Positions 1 through 10,430 of a DNA stretch of 42,120 bases are shown here, in pieces. Each line of letters begins with the position of its first letter. Position 1 is the first letter of the stretch. The notes beneath the pieces are model-generated. The model ran no database searches, was not told where the DNA came from, and saw only the letters and a list, made by a program, of their open reading frames with translations. Both the position numbers and the translations under genes were made by a program. Origin of the DNA: Erythrobacter sp. (GTDB lineage: Bacteria; Pseudomonadota; Alphaproteobacteria; Sphingomonadales; Sphingomonadaceae); NCBI GenBank assembly GCA_002695185.1, contig NZOF01000165.1, positions 1 to 42,120 on the forward strand, given 5' to 3'.

Positions 1-1761
1 CCGATCAGCGAAGAGCTGGTCCGCATCGCGCTCAACGCGAAGGACCACGTCCAGCTGCTGGTAGCCGAACCGGGCGAGCACGCCGCTGCCGGCACGCCGA
101 TCCTCAACGCACTGCGCGCACTCGTTGCCGATGGCGGCGGACAGACCGGGCCTGCGCCGACCAGCGACGTGCAGGGCGAGGGCGGTCCGTCCGCAACCGA
201 CGCTGCCGGTTGGCAGATCCGCTTCAAGCTCCCCGCCGACGCCATTGCAATGGGCACCAATCCGCTGCTGCTGCTCGACGAGCTGCGCGAGCTTGGACCT
301 TGTGAAATCGTCGCGAATGGCGAGGACGTACCTCCGCTCGACGAACTCGACCCGCTCGGCTGTCATTTCGGCTGGGACGTCACGCTGCGCGCGGCGGTTT
401 CGCAGGACGCGATCGAGGATGTGTTCCTGTTCCTGCGCGAAGACATGGAGCTTTCCATCGAACCGCTCGACGGTGAAAGCGATGCGGAAGTCGATGCCGC
501 GCCATCGGACAAGGCACAGGCAACCACCGCGGCGGATGCTTCTGCCGGTCCTCGCGCAGCGGCGGCTCCCGCAAGTGCATCGCTTCGTGTCGCGGCCGAA
601 CGGCTCGACGAGCTGATGGATTGCGTGGGTGAACTGGTGATCGCGCAGGCACGCCTGTCGCAGATCGCAGCCGGCAGCCAGGATGTCGGCCTCACCGGCG
701 TTGCCGAGGATATCGAACGGCTCGCGGCGACGCTGCGCGATACGACGATGGGTGTGCGCATGGTCCCCATCGGCAGCCTGTTCGGTCGCTTCCGCCGCTT
801 GGTCCACGATCTGGCGAGCGACCTCGACAAGAAGGTCGAATTCGTCACCACCGGCGAAGAGACCGAGCTCGACAAAACCATGGTCGAACGGCTCGCCGAT
901 CCACTGGTCCACATCATCCGCAACGCAATCGACCACGGGATGGAAACCCCCGAGGCCCGCAGCGCGGCAGGCAAGGCGGAATGCGGCAAGGTGCAGATCA
1001 CCGCGGTCCACTCGGGGGCCGAGGTCGCAATCTCGGTGTCGGACGATGGCGCGGGCCTCGATGCAGAGCGCATTCGTGCGAAGGCAGAGGAAAGCGGCCT
1101 CATCGCACCCGATGCGAAGCTGAGCGATCACGAGCTGTTTCAGTACATCTTCCACCCGGGCTTTTCGACCGCGAAGGAAATCACCTCGGTCTCGGGCCGC
1201 GGCGTCGGGATGGACGTCGTCAAACGCGCGATCGAAGGCCTGCGCGGCACGATCGAGCTGACCAGCAAGCCCGGTGAGGGGACGAAGGCGACCCTGCGCC
1301 TGCCGCTGACGCTGGCAATTGTCGAAGGCATGCTGGTTCGCGTCGGTGACGGACGCTACGCGATCCCGCTTTCGGCGGTCGAGGAATGTCTCGAACTGCC
1401 CGCTTCCGAAGTGGCGGGCACCAGCGGTCGCAACTTCCTCGACGTGCGCGGCACGCTCGTTCCCTACCTCAGACTTCGCGACATGTTCGGTACGCAGACG
1501 CCCGCCGACCTGTATCAGAAAGTGGTCATCGTCGGCTCGGGTGAACAGCGTGTGGGCCTGGTGGTCGATCAGATCATCGGCAACGCCCAGACGGTCATCA
1601 AATCGCTGTCCCGGCTGCACTCGACGATCGGCACCTTCTCGGGGGCGACGATCCTGGGCGACGGCGAAGTCGCACTGATCCTCGACGTGGCGCAGCTCGT
1701 CAGCTCCGCCGAACAGCAACAGCGCCGCGCAGCCGGCCGCCATCTGGAGCTTGCAGCATGA
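1..1761 (+). CDS. cheA: CheA chemotaxis histidine kinase (5' end outside window)
   Basis: CheA autophosphorylates in response to receptors and passes phosphate to CheY and CheB. The frame is open from base 1, so the N-terminal Hpt domain with its phospho-His lies mostly upstream. What remains, in order: the end of the Hpt region, a P2-like response-regulator-binding domain (WQIRFKL onward), the P3 dimerisation helix ([15 protein letters not shown]), and the HATPase domain with N box ([12 protein letters not shown]), G1 box (DDGAGLD) and G2 box (GRGVGMDVV). A CheW-like P5 domain follows, ending ELAA. An internal GTG at 169 is not the start, because recognisable Hpt-linker sequence continues upstream of it. 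The stop overlaps cheW by 4 bases. Family assignment is firm; only the true start is unknown. Confidence 0.96.
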   Translation, partial: PISEELVRIALNAKDHVQLLVAEPGEHAAAGTPILNALRALVADGGGQTGPAPTSDVQGEGGPSATDAAGWQIRFKLPADAIAMGTNPLLLLDELRELGPCEIVANGEDVPPLDELDPLGCHFGWDVTLRAAVSQDAIEDVFLFLREDMELSIEPLDGESDAEVDAAPSDKAQATTAADASAGPRAAAAPASASLRVAAERLDELMDCVGELVIAQARLSQIAAGSQDVGLTGVAEDIERLAATLRDTTMGVRMVPIGSLFGRFRRLVHDLASDLDKKVEFVTTGEETELDKTMVERLADPLVHIIRNAIDHGMETPEARSAAGKAECGKVQITAVHSGAEVAISVSDDGAGLDAERIRAKAEESGLIAPDAKLSDHELFQYIFHPGFSTAKEITSVSGRGVGMDVVKRAIEGLRGTIELTSKPGEGTKATLRLPLTLAIVEGMLVRVGDGRYAIPLSAVEECLELPASEVAGTSGRNFLDVRGTLVPYLRLRDMFGTQTPADLYQKVVIVGSGEQRVGLVVDQIIGNAQTVIKSLSRLHSTIGTFSGATILGDGEVALILDVAQLVSSAEQQQRRAAGRHLELAA

Positions 1762-2267
1762 GCGCGACTCTTGCCGAACCCGAAGCCGAAGCCGAAACGC
1801 ACGCAGGAACCCGCCGCGCATTGACCCTGGCCCTGCAGGGCGAAGTCTTCGCGATCGACGCCGGAACCGTGCGCGAAATCCTCGACATGCCGCCGGTTAC
1901 GCAGGTGCCGAATGCACCGGCATTCGCCACCGGGCTGATCAATGTGCGCGGCCGGGTCGTGCCGCTGGTGGACCTGCGCGTGACCTTCGCAATGGAGCGC
2001 CCGGAGCCGGACCACGACACGCGGATCATCGTGATCGAGACGCTGCTCGACGGCGAAGAGAACATCCTCGGCATCCTCGCCGACAAGGTTCTCGACGTGT
2101 GCGATCTGGAAGACGTGTCCGTCGAGGAAGCACCCCAGGTCGGCATGCGCTGGCGGCCAGAATTCCTGCTCGGGATCGCCCGCTACAACGGCGATTTCGT
2201 CATCCTTCCGAACATTGCCCGGATCTTCGCCGAGCACCTCGGCACCCTCATTCCCGACACCAACTAA
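1758..2267 (+). CDS. cheW: CheW coupling protein
   Basis: A 169-aa CheW-domain protein that bridges chemoreceptors and CheA in the cytoplasmic signalling array. The sequence shows the standard pattern: [18 protein letters not shown] at the start of the SH3-like fold, then [23 protein letters not shown], then a C-terminal [15 protein letters not shown] strand. Its ATG overlaps the cheA stop (ATGA), so translation is probably coupled. The N-terminal tail of about 20 residues is Glu/Ala-rich (EPEAEAET) and likely disordered. The next gene, a receptor, starts 26 bases downstream, which fits a CheA-CheW-receptor complex encoded as one unit. Confidence 0.95.
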   Translation: MSATLAEPEAEAETHAGTRRALTLALQGEVFAIDAGTVREILDMPPVTQVPNAPAFATGLINVRGRVVPLVDLRVTFAMERPEPDHDTRIIVIETLLDGEENILGILADKVLDVCDLEDVSVEEAPQVGMRWRPEFLLGIARYNGDFVILPNIARIFAEHLGTLIPDTN

Positions 2268-2293
2268 TCCACCTCAAACACCAAGGTAGAGCC

Positions 2294-3985
2294 ATGAAGA
2301 TGACCCTCAAGCTGAAACTGGCGGCGGCATTTTCCGCCATTCTTCTGCTGACCGCCATTCTTGGCGTTGTCGGCATCATGAAGATGAGCACGATCAACGA
2401 TCAGTCGACGGAAATCGCTTCGAACTGGATGCCAAGCATCGATGCCGTCCACCGGATCAACACGTCGACATCGGATCTGCGGATCAAGGAATTTCGCCAT
2501 GTGGTCTCTACTGATGCCGCTTCGATGCGCGCAGCGGAAACCGCGATCGAGGACATTCTCGCCGAGATGCGCAAAGAGCGCAACGCCTACGAGAAGCTGA
2601 TCTCCTCGCCAGAGGAGAAGGCGATCTATGATCGCTTCTCCGCATCCTTCGACAAGTACATGGAGCGCCACAACCAGTTTATCGCTCTTTCGCGTCAGAA
2701 CCAGAACGAAGCGGCGACCGCTTTGCTGTTCGAAACCACTGCCTTGTATGACGAGTATTCTGCCGAACTGCTGACGCTTGTGAAAATGAACACCGATGGC
2801 GGACAGCAGGCCAGCGCTCAGGGTGATGCGGTTTATTCCCAGTCGCGCACCCTCTTCATTGCGATCATTGTCATTGCCCTGGTCGTTGGCGTCGCTGCGG
2901 CACTGTTCGTGACGCGCAGCATCCTGAAGCAGATCGGCGGCGAGCCCGACTATGCCCGCGATGTGATGCGTGAGATTGCCGGTGGCAACCTGTCCGTGGC
3001 GGTGAACACCAAGCCCAACGACAACGACAGCCTCCTGGCCGGCACGCGCGACATGGTTGCAAAGCTGAAGGGCGTCATCGGCGAAGTTGCAGGCGCGGCG
3101 CGCAATGTCGCTTCGGGTAGCGAGCAGATGGCGGCAGGTGCCGAGCAGCTCTCGCAGGGCGCGACCGAACAGGCCGCCTCGACCGAAGAAGCGTCCAGCT
3201 CCATCGAAGAGATGGCCGCCAACATCAAGCAGAGCGCCGACAATGCGTCGCAGACCGAGGAAATCGCCCGCCAGTCGTCGGCCAATGCCGAAGTCTCCGG
3301 CAAGGCGGTGGCCGAAGCTGTGATCGCGATGGAAACCATCGCCGAGAAGATCATGATCGTGCAGGAAATCGCGCGCCAGACCGATCTTCTGGCGCTCAAC
3401 GCGGCGGTCGAGGCAGCCCGTGCAGGCGAACATGGCCGCGGCTTCGCGGTGGTGGCCGCCGAGGTCCGCAAGCTCGCCGAACGCAGCCAGGCGGCAGCCC
3501 AGGAAATCTCCGGCCTGTCGGGCAACACGGTGAAGGCGGCGCAGAGCGCGGGCGAAATGCTGACCAAGCTGGTCCCCGACATCCGCAAGACCGCCGAACT
3601 GGTCGCCGAGATTGCCGGAGCGAGCAACGAGCAGAATGCAGGTGCCGCCCAGATCAACCAGGCGATCCAGCAGCTCGACCGGGTGACCCAGCAGAACACC
3701 TCAGCTGCCGAGGAAATGTCCTCGACCGCAGAGGAGCTTTCGAGCCAGGCCGATCAACTGTCGAGTGCGATCAGCTACTTCCGTCTCGATGGCAATGAAG
3801 GCGCCGCGCGTCCGACGGTCACCGTGACCAAGCCCGCTCGCAACCCGGTCGGCGCGATGCATGAGCGGCTGAAAAGCGCGACCGGCAGTATGCGTGCGTC
3901 GAGCGGCGGCGGTTTCGACCTCAACATGGGGGATGCGGGCGATGATATCGACCGCGAATTCACCCGGAACCGTGACGCGGCCTGA
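2294..3985 (+). CDS. Methyl-accepting chemotaxis protein
   Basis: A 563-aa transmembrane chemoreceptor. The ATG at 2294 is chosen because it gives a typical receptor N-terminus ([13 protein letters not shown]) preceded by an AAGGTAG-type ribosome site; the frame is open further upstream but that part overlaps cheW. TM1 is at about residues 9-29 and TM2 at about 187-208. Between them lies a 150-residue periplasmic domain of four-helix-bundle size (4HB_MCP type). A HAMP-like segment (about 210-260) follows, then the long cytoplasmic coiled coil. The hairpin tip near residue 373 ([15 protein letters not shown]) is canonical and should bind CheW and CheA. Methylation-helix Glu/Gln pairs ([16 protein letters not shown]) precede it. 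There is no C-terminal CheR-tethering pentapeptide. The ligand is unknown. Confidence 0.95.
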   Translation: MKMTLKLKLAAAFSAILLLTAILGVVGIMKMSTINDQSTEIASNWMPSIDAVHRINTSTSDLRIKEFRHVVSTDAASMRAAETAIEDILAEMRKERNAYEKLISSPEEKAIYDRFSASFDKYMERHNQFIALSRQNQNEAATALLFETTALYDEYSAELLTLVKMNTDGGQQASAQGDAVYSQSRTLFIAIIVIALVVGVAAALFVTRSILKQIGGEPDYARDVMREIAGGNLSVAVNTKPNDNDSLLAGTRDMVAKLKGVIGEVAGAARNVASGSEQMAAGAEQLSQGATEQAASTEEASSSIEEMAANIKQSADNASQTEEIARQSSANAEVSGKAVAEAVIAMETIAEKIMIVQEIARQTDLLALNAAVEAARAGEHGRGFAVVAAEVRKLAERSQAAAQEISGLSGNTVKAAQSAGEMLTKLVPDIRKTAELVAEIAGASNEQNAGAAQINQAIQQLDRVTQQNTSAAEEMSSTAEELSSQADQLSSAISYFRLDGNEGAARPTVTVTKPARNPVGAMHERLKSATGSMRASSGGGFDLNMGDAGDDIDREFTRNRDAA

Positions 3986-3999
3986 CAGGGGACCGACAA

Positions 4000-4485
4000 A
4001 TGGCTGACACCACACAATATGTCACCATGAGCGTGGCGGGCGAGATCTTCGCCCTCCCCGTGGCCCGGGTGCGGGAAATTCTGGAGAACCGCCAGATTTC
4101 CCGCATGCCCCACGCGCCGGAAGGCTTCTTGGGTGTGATCGACGTGCGCAACCACAGTGTCTCGGTGTTCGATCTGCGCGCGCAGCTCGGCTTCGAGGCG
4201 GGCGAGGACGGCGACAATACCCGCATCGTCGTCCTCACCGTGGTCACGCCCGAAGGGGAGGAGATGACGGTCGGGTTGAAGACCGACCGCGTGTTCGAGG
4301 TCACCGTGCTCGATGATGAGGGCGCGCTCGATCCGCCGCCCTCGGTTGGCCCGGTATCCAAGACGGAATGCGTGGTCGGCATCGGTCGGCGCAACGGCAC
4401 CTTCGTCACCTTGCTGGACATCGACCGGCTGTTTTCCCTGCGGCAGATCGGCGCCTTCGCGGGCGCACCGAATCTGGCTGCCTGA
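4000..4485 (+). CDS. cheW: Second CheW-type coupling protein
   Basis: A 161-aa CheW-domain protein, 14 bases after the receptor gene, with an AGGGGA ribosome site before its ATG. The fold is visible in the opening strand (SVAGEIFALPVARVREIL), the central APEGFLGVIDVRNHSVSVFDLR block and the closing IGRRNGTFVTLLDID strand. It diverges clearly from the other CheW at 1758-2267: it has an acidic insertion (EAGEDGDNT) and a different middle section. It is therefore a paralogue rather than a recent duplicate. It may serve the receptor encoded just upstream or act as an alternative array component. The role is inferred from family and position. Confidence 0.93.
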   Translation: MADTTQYVTMSVAGEIFALPVARVREILENRQISRMPHAPEGFLGVIDVRNHSVSVFDLRAQLGFEAGEDGDNTRIVVLTVVTPEGEEMTVGLKTDRVFEVTVLDDEGALDPPPSVGPVSKTECVVGIGRRNGTFVTLLDIDRLFSLRQIGAFAGAPNLAA

Positions 4486-4505
4486 CCGAAAGTAACCACG
4501 CCGCC

Positions 4506-5378
4506 ATGGCTTCCGCCCCGTGTAATTCGGCCCCGCGATCCGCAGCCGGTTCCTCAACCCTCAGCGAGCAAGACTTCGCGCGCATCGCAAGTATCGTCAG
4601 CGACCATACTGGTATCAAGCTGCCCGCGGGAAAGCGGCTGATGCTGGAGGGCCGTCTGCGGCGTCGTGCGGGCCTGGCCGGCTTCCGAACCGTAGGCGAA
4701 TACTGCGACTATCTGTTCGAAGAAGGCGGGCTGAAAGACGAATTCCAGCACGTGGTCGACGTCGCGACGACCAACAAGACCGACTTCTTCCGCGAGTCCA
4801 GCCACTTCGATTTTCTCTCTGGGAAGATCATACCCCCGCTGTTTTCCTCGCAGCGTACGATCAAGTTGTGGAGCGCGGCGAGTTCCAATGGTGCCGAAGC
4901 CTACACCATCGCCATGGTGATGGCCGAATTGGCGCGCAGCTACACCGGCCTGCGCTACGCCATCCTGGGAACCGACATCTCTTCCGCGATGATCGAAAGC
5001 GCACGCAAGGCGATCTATCCCCGGGCGATGCTCGACCCGGTGCCGTCAGCGCTCCAGCAGCGCTACGTAATGTTCGACGAGGGTATCGGCGACAGCGGTC
5101 GGGCGCGGATTGTCCCTGAGCTGCGCAGGAAGTGCGGCTTCCAGGCGATGAACCTGATGGATGACAGTTATCCCGTCGATCGTGACGTCGATGTGATCTT
5201 CGTGCGCAACGTGCTGATCTATTTCGAACCTGAGGTCCAGGATGCAGTCGTCAGACGGCTGTGGGGTCATTTGCGACCGGGTGGGCACCTCATCCTCGGC
5301 CATTCTGAATCGATGATTGGAACCCGCATTGGGCTGTCGCAGGCCGCAAGCGGCGTCTTCCGCAAAGACCCGCGATAG
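4506..5378 (+). CDS. cheR: CheR chemoreceptor glutamate methyltransferase
   Basis: A 290-aa enzyme that methylates receptor glutamates using S-adenosylmethionine, opposing CheB. The start at 4506 (MASAPC) is preferred because sequence further upstream in frame overlaps the preceding cheW and is arginine-rich nonsense. An N-terminal helical domain (LSEQDFARIASIVSDHTGIKL) is followed by the SAM-binding domain: LWSAASSNGAEAYTIAM, ILGTDIS, and VDVIFVRNVLIYF near the end. The usual Gly-Glu-Glu-Pro of the SAM loop reads Gly-Ala-Glu-Ala here, a small departure from the Escherichia coli sequence. It lacks the TPR extension of CheR fusion proteins. It is followed after 12 bases by cheB, the normal pairing. 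Confidence 0.95.
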   Translation: MASAPCNSAPRSAAGSSTLSEQDFARIASIVSDHTGIKLPAGKRLMLEGRLRRRAGLAGFRTVGEYCDYLFEEGGLKDEFQHVVDVATTNKTDFFRESSHFDFLSGKIIPPLFSSQRTIKLWSAASSNGAEAYTIAMVMAELARSYTGLRYAILGTDISSAMIESARKAIYPRAMLDPVPSALQQRYVMFDEGIGDSGRARIVPELRRKCGFQAMNLMDDSYPVDRDVDVIFVRNVLIYFEPEVQDAVVRRLWGHLRPGGHLILGHSESMIGTRIGLSQAASGVFRKDPR

Positions 5379-5390
5379 GGAGATTATTCC

Positions 5391-6521
5391 GTGCCTTACG
5401 ATTTCTCTCCGGCTGTCGGGCGCAAGAAGCGTATCCTGATCGTCGATGATTCCGCGGCGGTGCGCCAGGCGCTCAGCTCTATCATCGCCAGCGATCCCGC
5501 GCTCGAAGTGATGGGCGTGGCACCCGATCCTTATGCCGCAGCCAAGCGCATTCGCGAGGAAGTGCCCGACGCGATCATCCTCGACATCGAAATGCCGAAG
5601 ATGGACGGGCTCACTTTTCTGCGGAAGCTGATGAGCCAGCGGCCGATCCCGGTCGTGATCTGCTCCACGCTCACCGAAGACGGGTCGAGCGCGATGGTCG
5701 CCGCGCTCGAGGCGGGCGCGGTCGATGTGATCAACAAGCCTCGGATCGACACCGCCCAGGCCCTGCGCGAATCGACCGTCCATATCTGTGACGTCGCCCG
5801 CGCCGCCGCGCAGGCTCGGCCCGGCCTCGCGCGCGTCGCGCGCGTTGCGCCGCCAGCGGTGAAGATCGAGAAGAAGCTTACCGCCGACGCGGTGCTTCCC
5901 TCCCGCCCGTTGCGGCGCGCACCGTCGGGATCGACGGGGCCGATCGTGTGCATCGGTGCCTCGACCGGCGGAACCGAGGCCTTGCGCGAAGTGCTGATGG
6001 AGCTGCCCTACAATTGCCCCGCGACGGTGATCGTGCAGCATATGCCCGAAAAGTTCACCGCCGCCTTTTCTTCCCGGCTCGATGGCCTGTGCGCGCCGGA
6101 GATCAAGGAAGCGGCAAACGGCGACGCGGTCATTCCCGGGCGCGTGCTGATTGCCCCGGGCAATCGCCACATGATGCTCGAACGCATCGGCAGCAGCTAT
6201 CGCGTCGCGATCAAAGATGGTCCGCGTGTTTCCCGGCATCGTCCCTCGGTCGATGTGCTGTTTCGTTCAGCGGCGCAGAATGCAGGTCCCTCGGCGCTCG
6301 GCATCCTGATGACGGGCATGGGCGACGACGGCGCACAGGGCTTGCTCGAAATGCGCGGCGCGGGTGCGGCTACGATTGCGCAGGACGAGGCCTCCTGCGT
6401 CGTTTTCGGCATGCCCAAGGCTGCCATCGACCTGGGCGCGGCGGCGAAAGTCGTTTCGCTGCACCGGATCGCCCGAGAAATTGGCGCTTTCGCGTCGCGA
6501 GCAGAAATGGTGCAAGAATGA
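5391..6521 (+). CDS. cheB: CheB receptor methylesterase / response regulator
   Basis: A 376-aa two-domain protein: a receiver domain that accepts phosphate from CheA, and a methylesterase / glutamine deamidase domain that removes receptor methyl groups. The start is GTG with a GGGAG ribosome site. The receiver has the acidic pair (LIVDDS), the phospho-acceptor Asp at about residue 65 ([11 protein letters not shown]) and the conserved Lys in VINKP. A linker of about 50 residues leads to the esterase. Its catalytic triad is visible: Ser191 in GASTGG, His217 in VQHMPE, and Asp313 in GMGDDG. The stop overlaps the next gene by 4 bases. Confidence 0.96.
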   Translation: MPYDFSPAVGRKKRILIVDDSAAVRQALSSIIASDPALEVMGVAPDPYAAAKRIREEVPDAIILDIEMPKMDGLTFLRKLMSQRPIPVVICSTLTEDGSSAMVAALEAGAVDVINKPRIDTAQALRESTVHICDVARAAAQARPGLARVARVAPPAVKIEKKLTADAVLPSRPLRRAPSGSTGPIVCIGASTGGTEALREVLMELPYNCPATVIVQHMPEKFTAAFSSRLDGLCAPEIKEAANGDAVIPGRVLIAPGNRHMMLERIGSSYRVAIKDGPRVSRHRPSVDVLFRSAAQNAGPSALGILMTGMGDDGAQGLLEMRGAGAATIAQDEASCVVFGMPKAAIDLGAAAKVVSLHRIAREIGAFASRAEMVQE

Positions 6522-8272
6522 AGAACGAGGCAGTTCCTGCGAGCGAGGCGACACCTCTGGACCCGCTCACCTCGCTTGCGATCGGCGTCGGTGCCACGCT
6601 CGCGGAGACGCGCGCCGCGATCGAATCCAGCTTTTCGGCGACGGGGGACAGCCTGGTCGAATGCACGATGAACCTGAACGCCGTTTCGGCTGCGCATGAG
6701 GGGCTGCCCGGTGCACTGGACGGCGAGGAGTTCGCGCAGGCCGAAGCCAGCCTGGTGACGATCTCGGAAGAATTGGCGCGCATTTCCGGCAGCGACCGGG
6801 GCGATGAATCCGAGATGGGCGAACTCGAGAAACTGGCGACGGATATGGCCGATCCCCTGGCCGAACTGCGCAAGGTGATGCTGCTCCTCGAAATCATATC
6901 GGCCAATGCGGGGATTTTGGCTGCCGAGGTCTCGGGCGAAAATACCGAACTGGGAGCGTTTACCGGCAATATGATCGCGCTGGCGCATGGCGCGATCGAT
7001 GGTCTTGCGACATTTGCAAAATCGCGGTCGGTGGTCCTCAATCAGCTTTCGGGTGCAACGGCAGCCGGGAAGCGCTTTGCCGAGACCCACGCCGACACGC
7101 TCGAACATGTGCGCACCCGGCTGACCGAGCATGCCGACGCGATCGCGCGGTATCGCGCCTCTGCCGGTCAGCAGCTGGCCCACAATGGTGATGCCACGCG
7201 TCGCATCGCCACGCGCGTGGCCGACGTCGTTGCGGCGATGCAGATCGGAGACATCACGCGCCAGCGGATCGAACATGTCGAACGCGGCCTCGAAATGCTG
7301 GTCGAGCTGTCGCAGCCTGACAGTGCGGTCGACCCGGCGCTGCGGCCCGCGACGAGATCGCAGCTTCGTCGTCTGGTGGAAGCGCAGCTACGCGACACGA
7401 TTGCGGAATATCGCGATCGCACACAGTTCATCAGCCAATCGCTGCCACAACTGGCCGACGATACCGATCGCGTGCTGGCGGATGGTGATGCGCAGGCGCG
7501 GACCTTGACGATGAGCAGCGGCGACACGCTCGCAGGAATGCTTGCCGATCTACGCCAGGTGCGGAGCATCTTCGCCGATTTCCGATCGGTTCACGGCGAA
7601 GCCGATCAGACGGCGCAGGCCGTCGCTACCGCGATCGAAGAGATGGTCAGGCAACTGACCACGATCGACCGGATCGAGCGCCAGATCCGCATGCTGAGCT
7701 TCAACATGGCAGCGCGGTGCAACCGGTTGGGAGAGGATGGCCGTGCGATGACGGTCATTACCCAGCAGTTGCGCGAACTCGCCATGCGCACCGAGAGTGC
7801 CGCCGGGCAGGTGCAGGGGTACCTGGGCGACGGTGCAAAACGTGCCGCGACGATTGCGAGTGGCGATGATCGCTCAGCCGAGCTGGCCCGACTCGACGAT
7901 GCGACGAACGAGACGATTGCCCGGATCGAGCACGTGACTGAAGTCATGAACGGCCACGCGCAAACGCTGGCCGAGCGTGGGCCCGGCGCGCTCGCAATCC
8001 TGCGACATGCCGCATTGGCGGCACGAAGCCTCGACGATGTTACCGAGGTCTGGGACGCAGCGCTGATGGAAATCGAGGCGAAGCAGGACTTGGTGGATGC
8101 CGAAGGCGAGCCGGATGCAGCGACATTTGCGGAGCTGAGGCGGAGCTATACCATGGATAGCGAGCGGCGCGTTCACGACGAGATTTGTGGCGCGGCAGGC
8201 TTCGACGAAGAGGTTGGCACCTCTTATGCCACCGAAGACATCGACGACGACCCCTTGGCCGCGCTCTTTTAG
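6518..8272 (+). CDS. Cytoplasmic MCP-like chemotaxis-associated protein
   Basis: A 584-aa soluble, helical protein, translationally coupled to cheB (ATGA). No transmembrane segment is visible. Residues about 391-422 ([18 protein letters not shown] and following) align with the receptor hairpin tip [16 protein letters not shown], keeping N, R, G, E and GR. The key tip Glu is replaced by Arg. A segment at about 245-254 ([11 protein letters not shown]) resembles the D-x-x-R-Q motif of CheZ-like and related chemotaxis coiled coils. A second, weaker tip-like stretch lies near residues 120-160. The C-terminus is acidic and ends DPLAALF, a possible docking peptide. It could be a degenerate receptor-like scaffold or a phosphatase-like partner. 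The function is not known to me; the chemotaxis role is inferred from operon position and these motifs. Confidence 0.8.
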   Translation: MKNEAVPASEATPLDPLTSLAIGVGATLAETRAAIESSFSATGDSLVECTMNLNAVSAAHEGLPGALDGEEFAQAEASLVTISEELARISGSDRGDESEMGELEKLATDMADPLAELRKVMLLLEIISANAGILAAEVSGENTELGAFTGNMIALAHGAIDGLATFAKSRSVVLNQLSGATAAGKRFAETHADTLEHVRTRLTEHADAIARYRASAGQQLAHNGDATRRIATRVADVVAAMQIGDITRQRIEHVERGLEMLVELSQPDSAVDPALRPATRSQLRRLVEAQLRDTIAEYRDRTQFISQSLPQLADDTDRVLADGDAQARTLTMSSGDTLAGMLADLRQVRSIFADFRSVHGEADQTAQAVATAIEEMVRQLTTIDRIERQIRMLSFNMAARCNRLGEDGRAMTVITQQLRELAMRTESAAGQVQGYLGDGAKRAATIASGDDRSAELARLDDATNETIARIEHVTEVMNGHAQTLAERGPGALAILRHAALAARSLDDVTEVWDAALMEIEAKQDLVDAEGEPDAATFAELRRSYTMDSERRVHDEICGAAGFDEEVGTSYATEDIDDDPLAALF

Positions 8273-8555
8273 CGTGTGAACTTGCAAACCGGGCGCGGGG
8301 TTACTCAGCGTCTCCGACCGATCAGATCCAACACCGCGTCGAAGGATTGCGCAGAACTCCTCTATTGGCACAAGCTTGACTTGGCCCCGATCCCTCTACG
8401 GACGTTCTTTTTAAAATCTTGGCGTCGCAAGTGATTGGTAGCCTTAGAGGTCGTTATGCAAGGCACGTGTGCCCTTGGCGCACAAGAGAGGAATTAGACA
8501 GGATCGGAAAAGCCTTCGCAGACGCGAGCTTGGCACGATCCGGATCACATGCGCT
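8273..8555. other. Gap between chemotaxis operon and tniQ; probable left boundary of the island
   Basis: No convincing gene is present. The chemotaxis operon ends at 8272 and the transposition operon, running toward it, ends at 8556, so the left end of the mobile element should fall here. A motif ttgcaaacc at 8282-8290 is the inverse of the ggtttgc found near the right boundary (41720-41752), but the match is only 7 bases. A short hairpin around tgtgcccttggcgcaca (8467-8483) is weak. No copy of the tRNA-Thr 3' end was found here. The exact end and target duplication remain unresolved. Confidence 0.35.
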
Positions 8556-10430
8556 TCAAGTGTCCTCGGCCAGCGCATGCATGGTCGCCTCACGCGGCCA
8601 GCCAAGAGGGGTCCGGCTGACCCCAAGTGCGCGCATTTTTTCGGCTGCACGAGCTCGGGAAGTAGCTCCCGTCCTGCGCTCCAACTCGGCTGAACTCATG
8701 TATTCCGAAGCGACGCGCAGGACTTCGGTTCGCGCGAACAGGTAGGAATTCTTGGGTCCTCGCTCAAAACCGATAGCGCCGCTCTCGACTGCCATGGAGA
8801 CATGCTTCTCGACGATACCGAGGACCTCGGCCGCATCGCGCTGGACATAGCTATCGCCCAGTCGGAAAGCTGTATTGCTTGCTCGTTCATCGGCGGAATG
8901 ACGTAGATCCACCGGAACGTCGGAGATTTCGATACGCGAACCCAAGGCGAAGGAATACGAAGGCTCAGGATGCACGAGGTTCGCGGCGAGCTTTCCGGAC
9001 AGGATCGCAGAGATGATCGGCCCATACGGCTTCTCCCCGATATAGGCCGATGCGAGGAACATCCGAAGTGGGCGATCGACGCTCTCCACGCGATCGCAAG
9101 CTTCGTCCAATAGCCGAACCAACTCCAGGATGCTTCTCAGCTCAACCCGTGGTGTTTGTCCTAAGGCAACGAGTGCCGCATGATCCCAGATGGTCAGCCA
9201 TCCATCAGCGCCGAGTTGCTCAATGGCGTATGTGGGGAGGCCCAGCCTGTTCGCCGCAGCGCCTATCGGTATTGCCTCGCGCATGAGCTTTGTGATCTCG
9301 TCAGCTATTCCCTTGTTGATCTGGAAACTCTTGCGGATGTCACCCGTCGGGATGACTTCTCCGAGCAAACCCTCCCGCTCGAGGACCCTCACCTCTTTAA
9401 GTTGAAGACCGGACAGCTCTTGGAATTCGCGCGCGCCGACGTAGCGCCCGCTGAGACCCACGACGGTGCTGCGACGGTCATCGGTCAGCCCAGGCAGTTC
9501 GGCTCGGATGAATTCGGCCAACCGTCTATCCTCACAGCTGGCCGCAGCCATCCCTCGCATGGTTGTCCAGAAGCGCTTTTCCGCTGCTTTGGATTGTCGC
9601 ACCACCTGTTCCGCACTCTCCAGGAAGGAATCCGGCCAACTCGTTAGGGCCATCAGGCCATGGCAGTATGTCTCAGTGCGCTTGAGGCTGGAGGAACCAA
9701 GCGCGTGACGACGGACGTGTTCGCTGCCCGCTGTAAGGGCCTTGCCTAGCGCTAGGGCGACGTCGAGGAACTGGTCCAATTCCATCGAGGCGATGAGATT
9801 CGGAAAGCGCCTTGTCGCAGCTGAGCGCATCGCTGGGTCAATGGAGCTCAATTCGAAGAGCGAGACATAGGCATCCCTCAGGTTCGTCGGAAGACTCTCC
9901 TCGACGGTCCTACGCACATCCACTCGACAGGTCGGGCAGGCGGCGATCCCTCGCGCCCCGTTCCAACCGAGCCGCTCGCCACACTGGTGGCATGTGTCGA
10001 CGAGGGGAAGGAAGCAGTGGATGCAATAGGGCAGATGATCCAGCGCCCATTGGGCGGGCAACCACTCCTGCTCTGACGCCAACTCTGGGCATACACGGCG
10101 TATCCTGCTCGAGACGTCTGACCAGCGGACCACAGTGGTGCCATACCGGACCGACCCCACTCTTGCAGGGAGGGGCTCGTTAAGGCGATGAAGGACGTCT
10201 TCCTCCGCGCAACCGAGGATCAGTGCGAGGTCGGCCGCATCGTGCGCCTGGATGTGTTTGGAAGCGTGGCCGCTGAATTGGAGCTTCAACTCCATCTCGG
10301 CGAGAATGACCTTCGTATGCCCTAGGCGATTGCGGTAAGTCGCTCGGGCTAGCAATGCATGAAAGCCCTCCTCGTTGTTCGGGACTGTGGCCCGCAGCAG
10401 GGATTGGATGGTCTCATCCGCTTCGCTCAC
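8556..10430 (-). CDS. tniQ: TniQ/TnsD-family transposition target-site selector
   Basis: A 624-aa protein of the TniQ/TnsD type, which recognises the insertion target and recruits the TnsC ATPase. The diagnostic zinc-finger region is at residues about 114-168: RRVCPE, then Cys136/Cys139 (CIHC), Cys147/Cys150 (CHQC) and Cys165/Cys168 (CPTC), separated as in TniQ. The long C-terminal part looks helical and ends in segments that could be DNA-binding (SSAELERRTGATSRARAAEKM). At 624 aa it is long for a TniQ and nearer to TnsD, suggesting site-specific DNA reading. The GTG start overlaps the tnsC stop (GTGA), so it is coupled to tnsC. The target is unknown; tRNA-Thr at the far end of the island is one candidate. 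Confidence 0.88.
   Translation of the reverse strand: MSEADETIQSLLRATVPNNEEGFHALLARATYRNRLGHTKVILAEMELKLQFSGHASKHIQAHDAADLALILGCAEEDVLHRLNEPLPARVGSVRYGTTVVRWSDVSSRIRRVCPELASEQEWLPAQWALDHLPYCIHCFLPLVDTCHQCGERLGWNGARGIAACPTCRVDVRRTVEESLPTNLRDAYVSLFELSSIDPAMRSAATRRFPNLIASMELDQFLDVALALGKALTAGSEHVRRHALGSSSLKRTETYCHGLMALTSWPDSFLESAEQVVRQSKAAEKRFWTTMRGMAAASCEDRRLAEFIRAELPGLTDDRRSTVVGLSGRYVGAREFQELSGLQLKEVRVLEREGLLGEVIPTGDIRKSFQINKGIADEITKLMREAIPIGAAANRLGLPTYAIEQLGADGWLTIWDHAALVALGQTPRVELRSILELVRLLDEACDRVESVDRPLRMFLASAYIGEKPYGPIISAILSGKLAANLVHPEPSYSFALGSRIEISDVPVDLRHSADERASNTAFRLGDSYVQRDAAEVLGIVEKHVSMAVESGAIGFERGPKNSYLFARTEVLRVASEYMSSAELERRTGATSRARAAEKMRALGVSRTPLGWPREATMHALAEDT

Noticed and set aside
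169..171. GTG as the start of cheA
   Set aside because: The frame upstream to base 1 is open and reads like the end of a CheA Hpt domain, so the gene begins before the window.
8273..8555. A duplicated tRNA-Thr 3' segment as the left attachment site
   Set aside because: No stretch matching the tRNA 3' half was found here or elsewhere in the island, and there is no tyrosine integrase gene, so a classical tRNA-integrating island is not supported.
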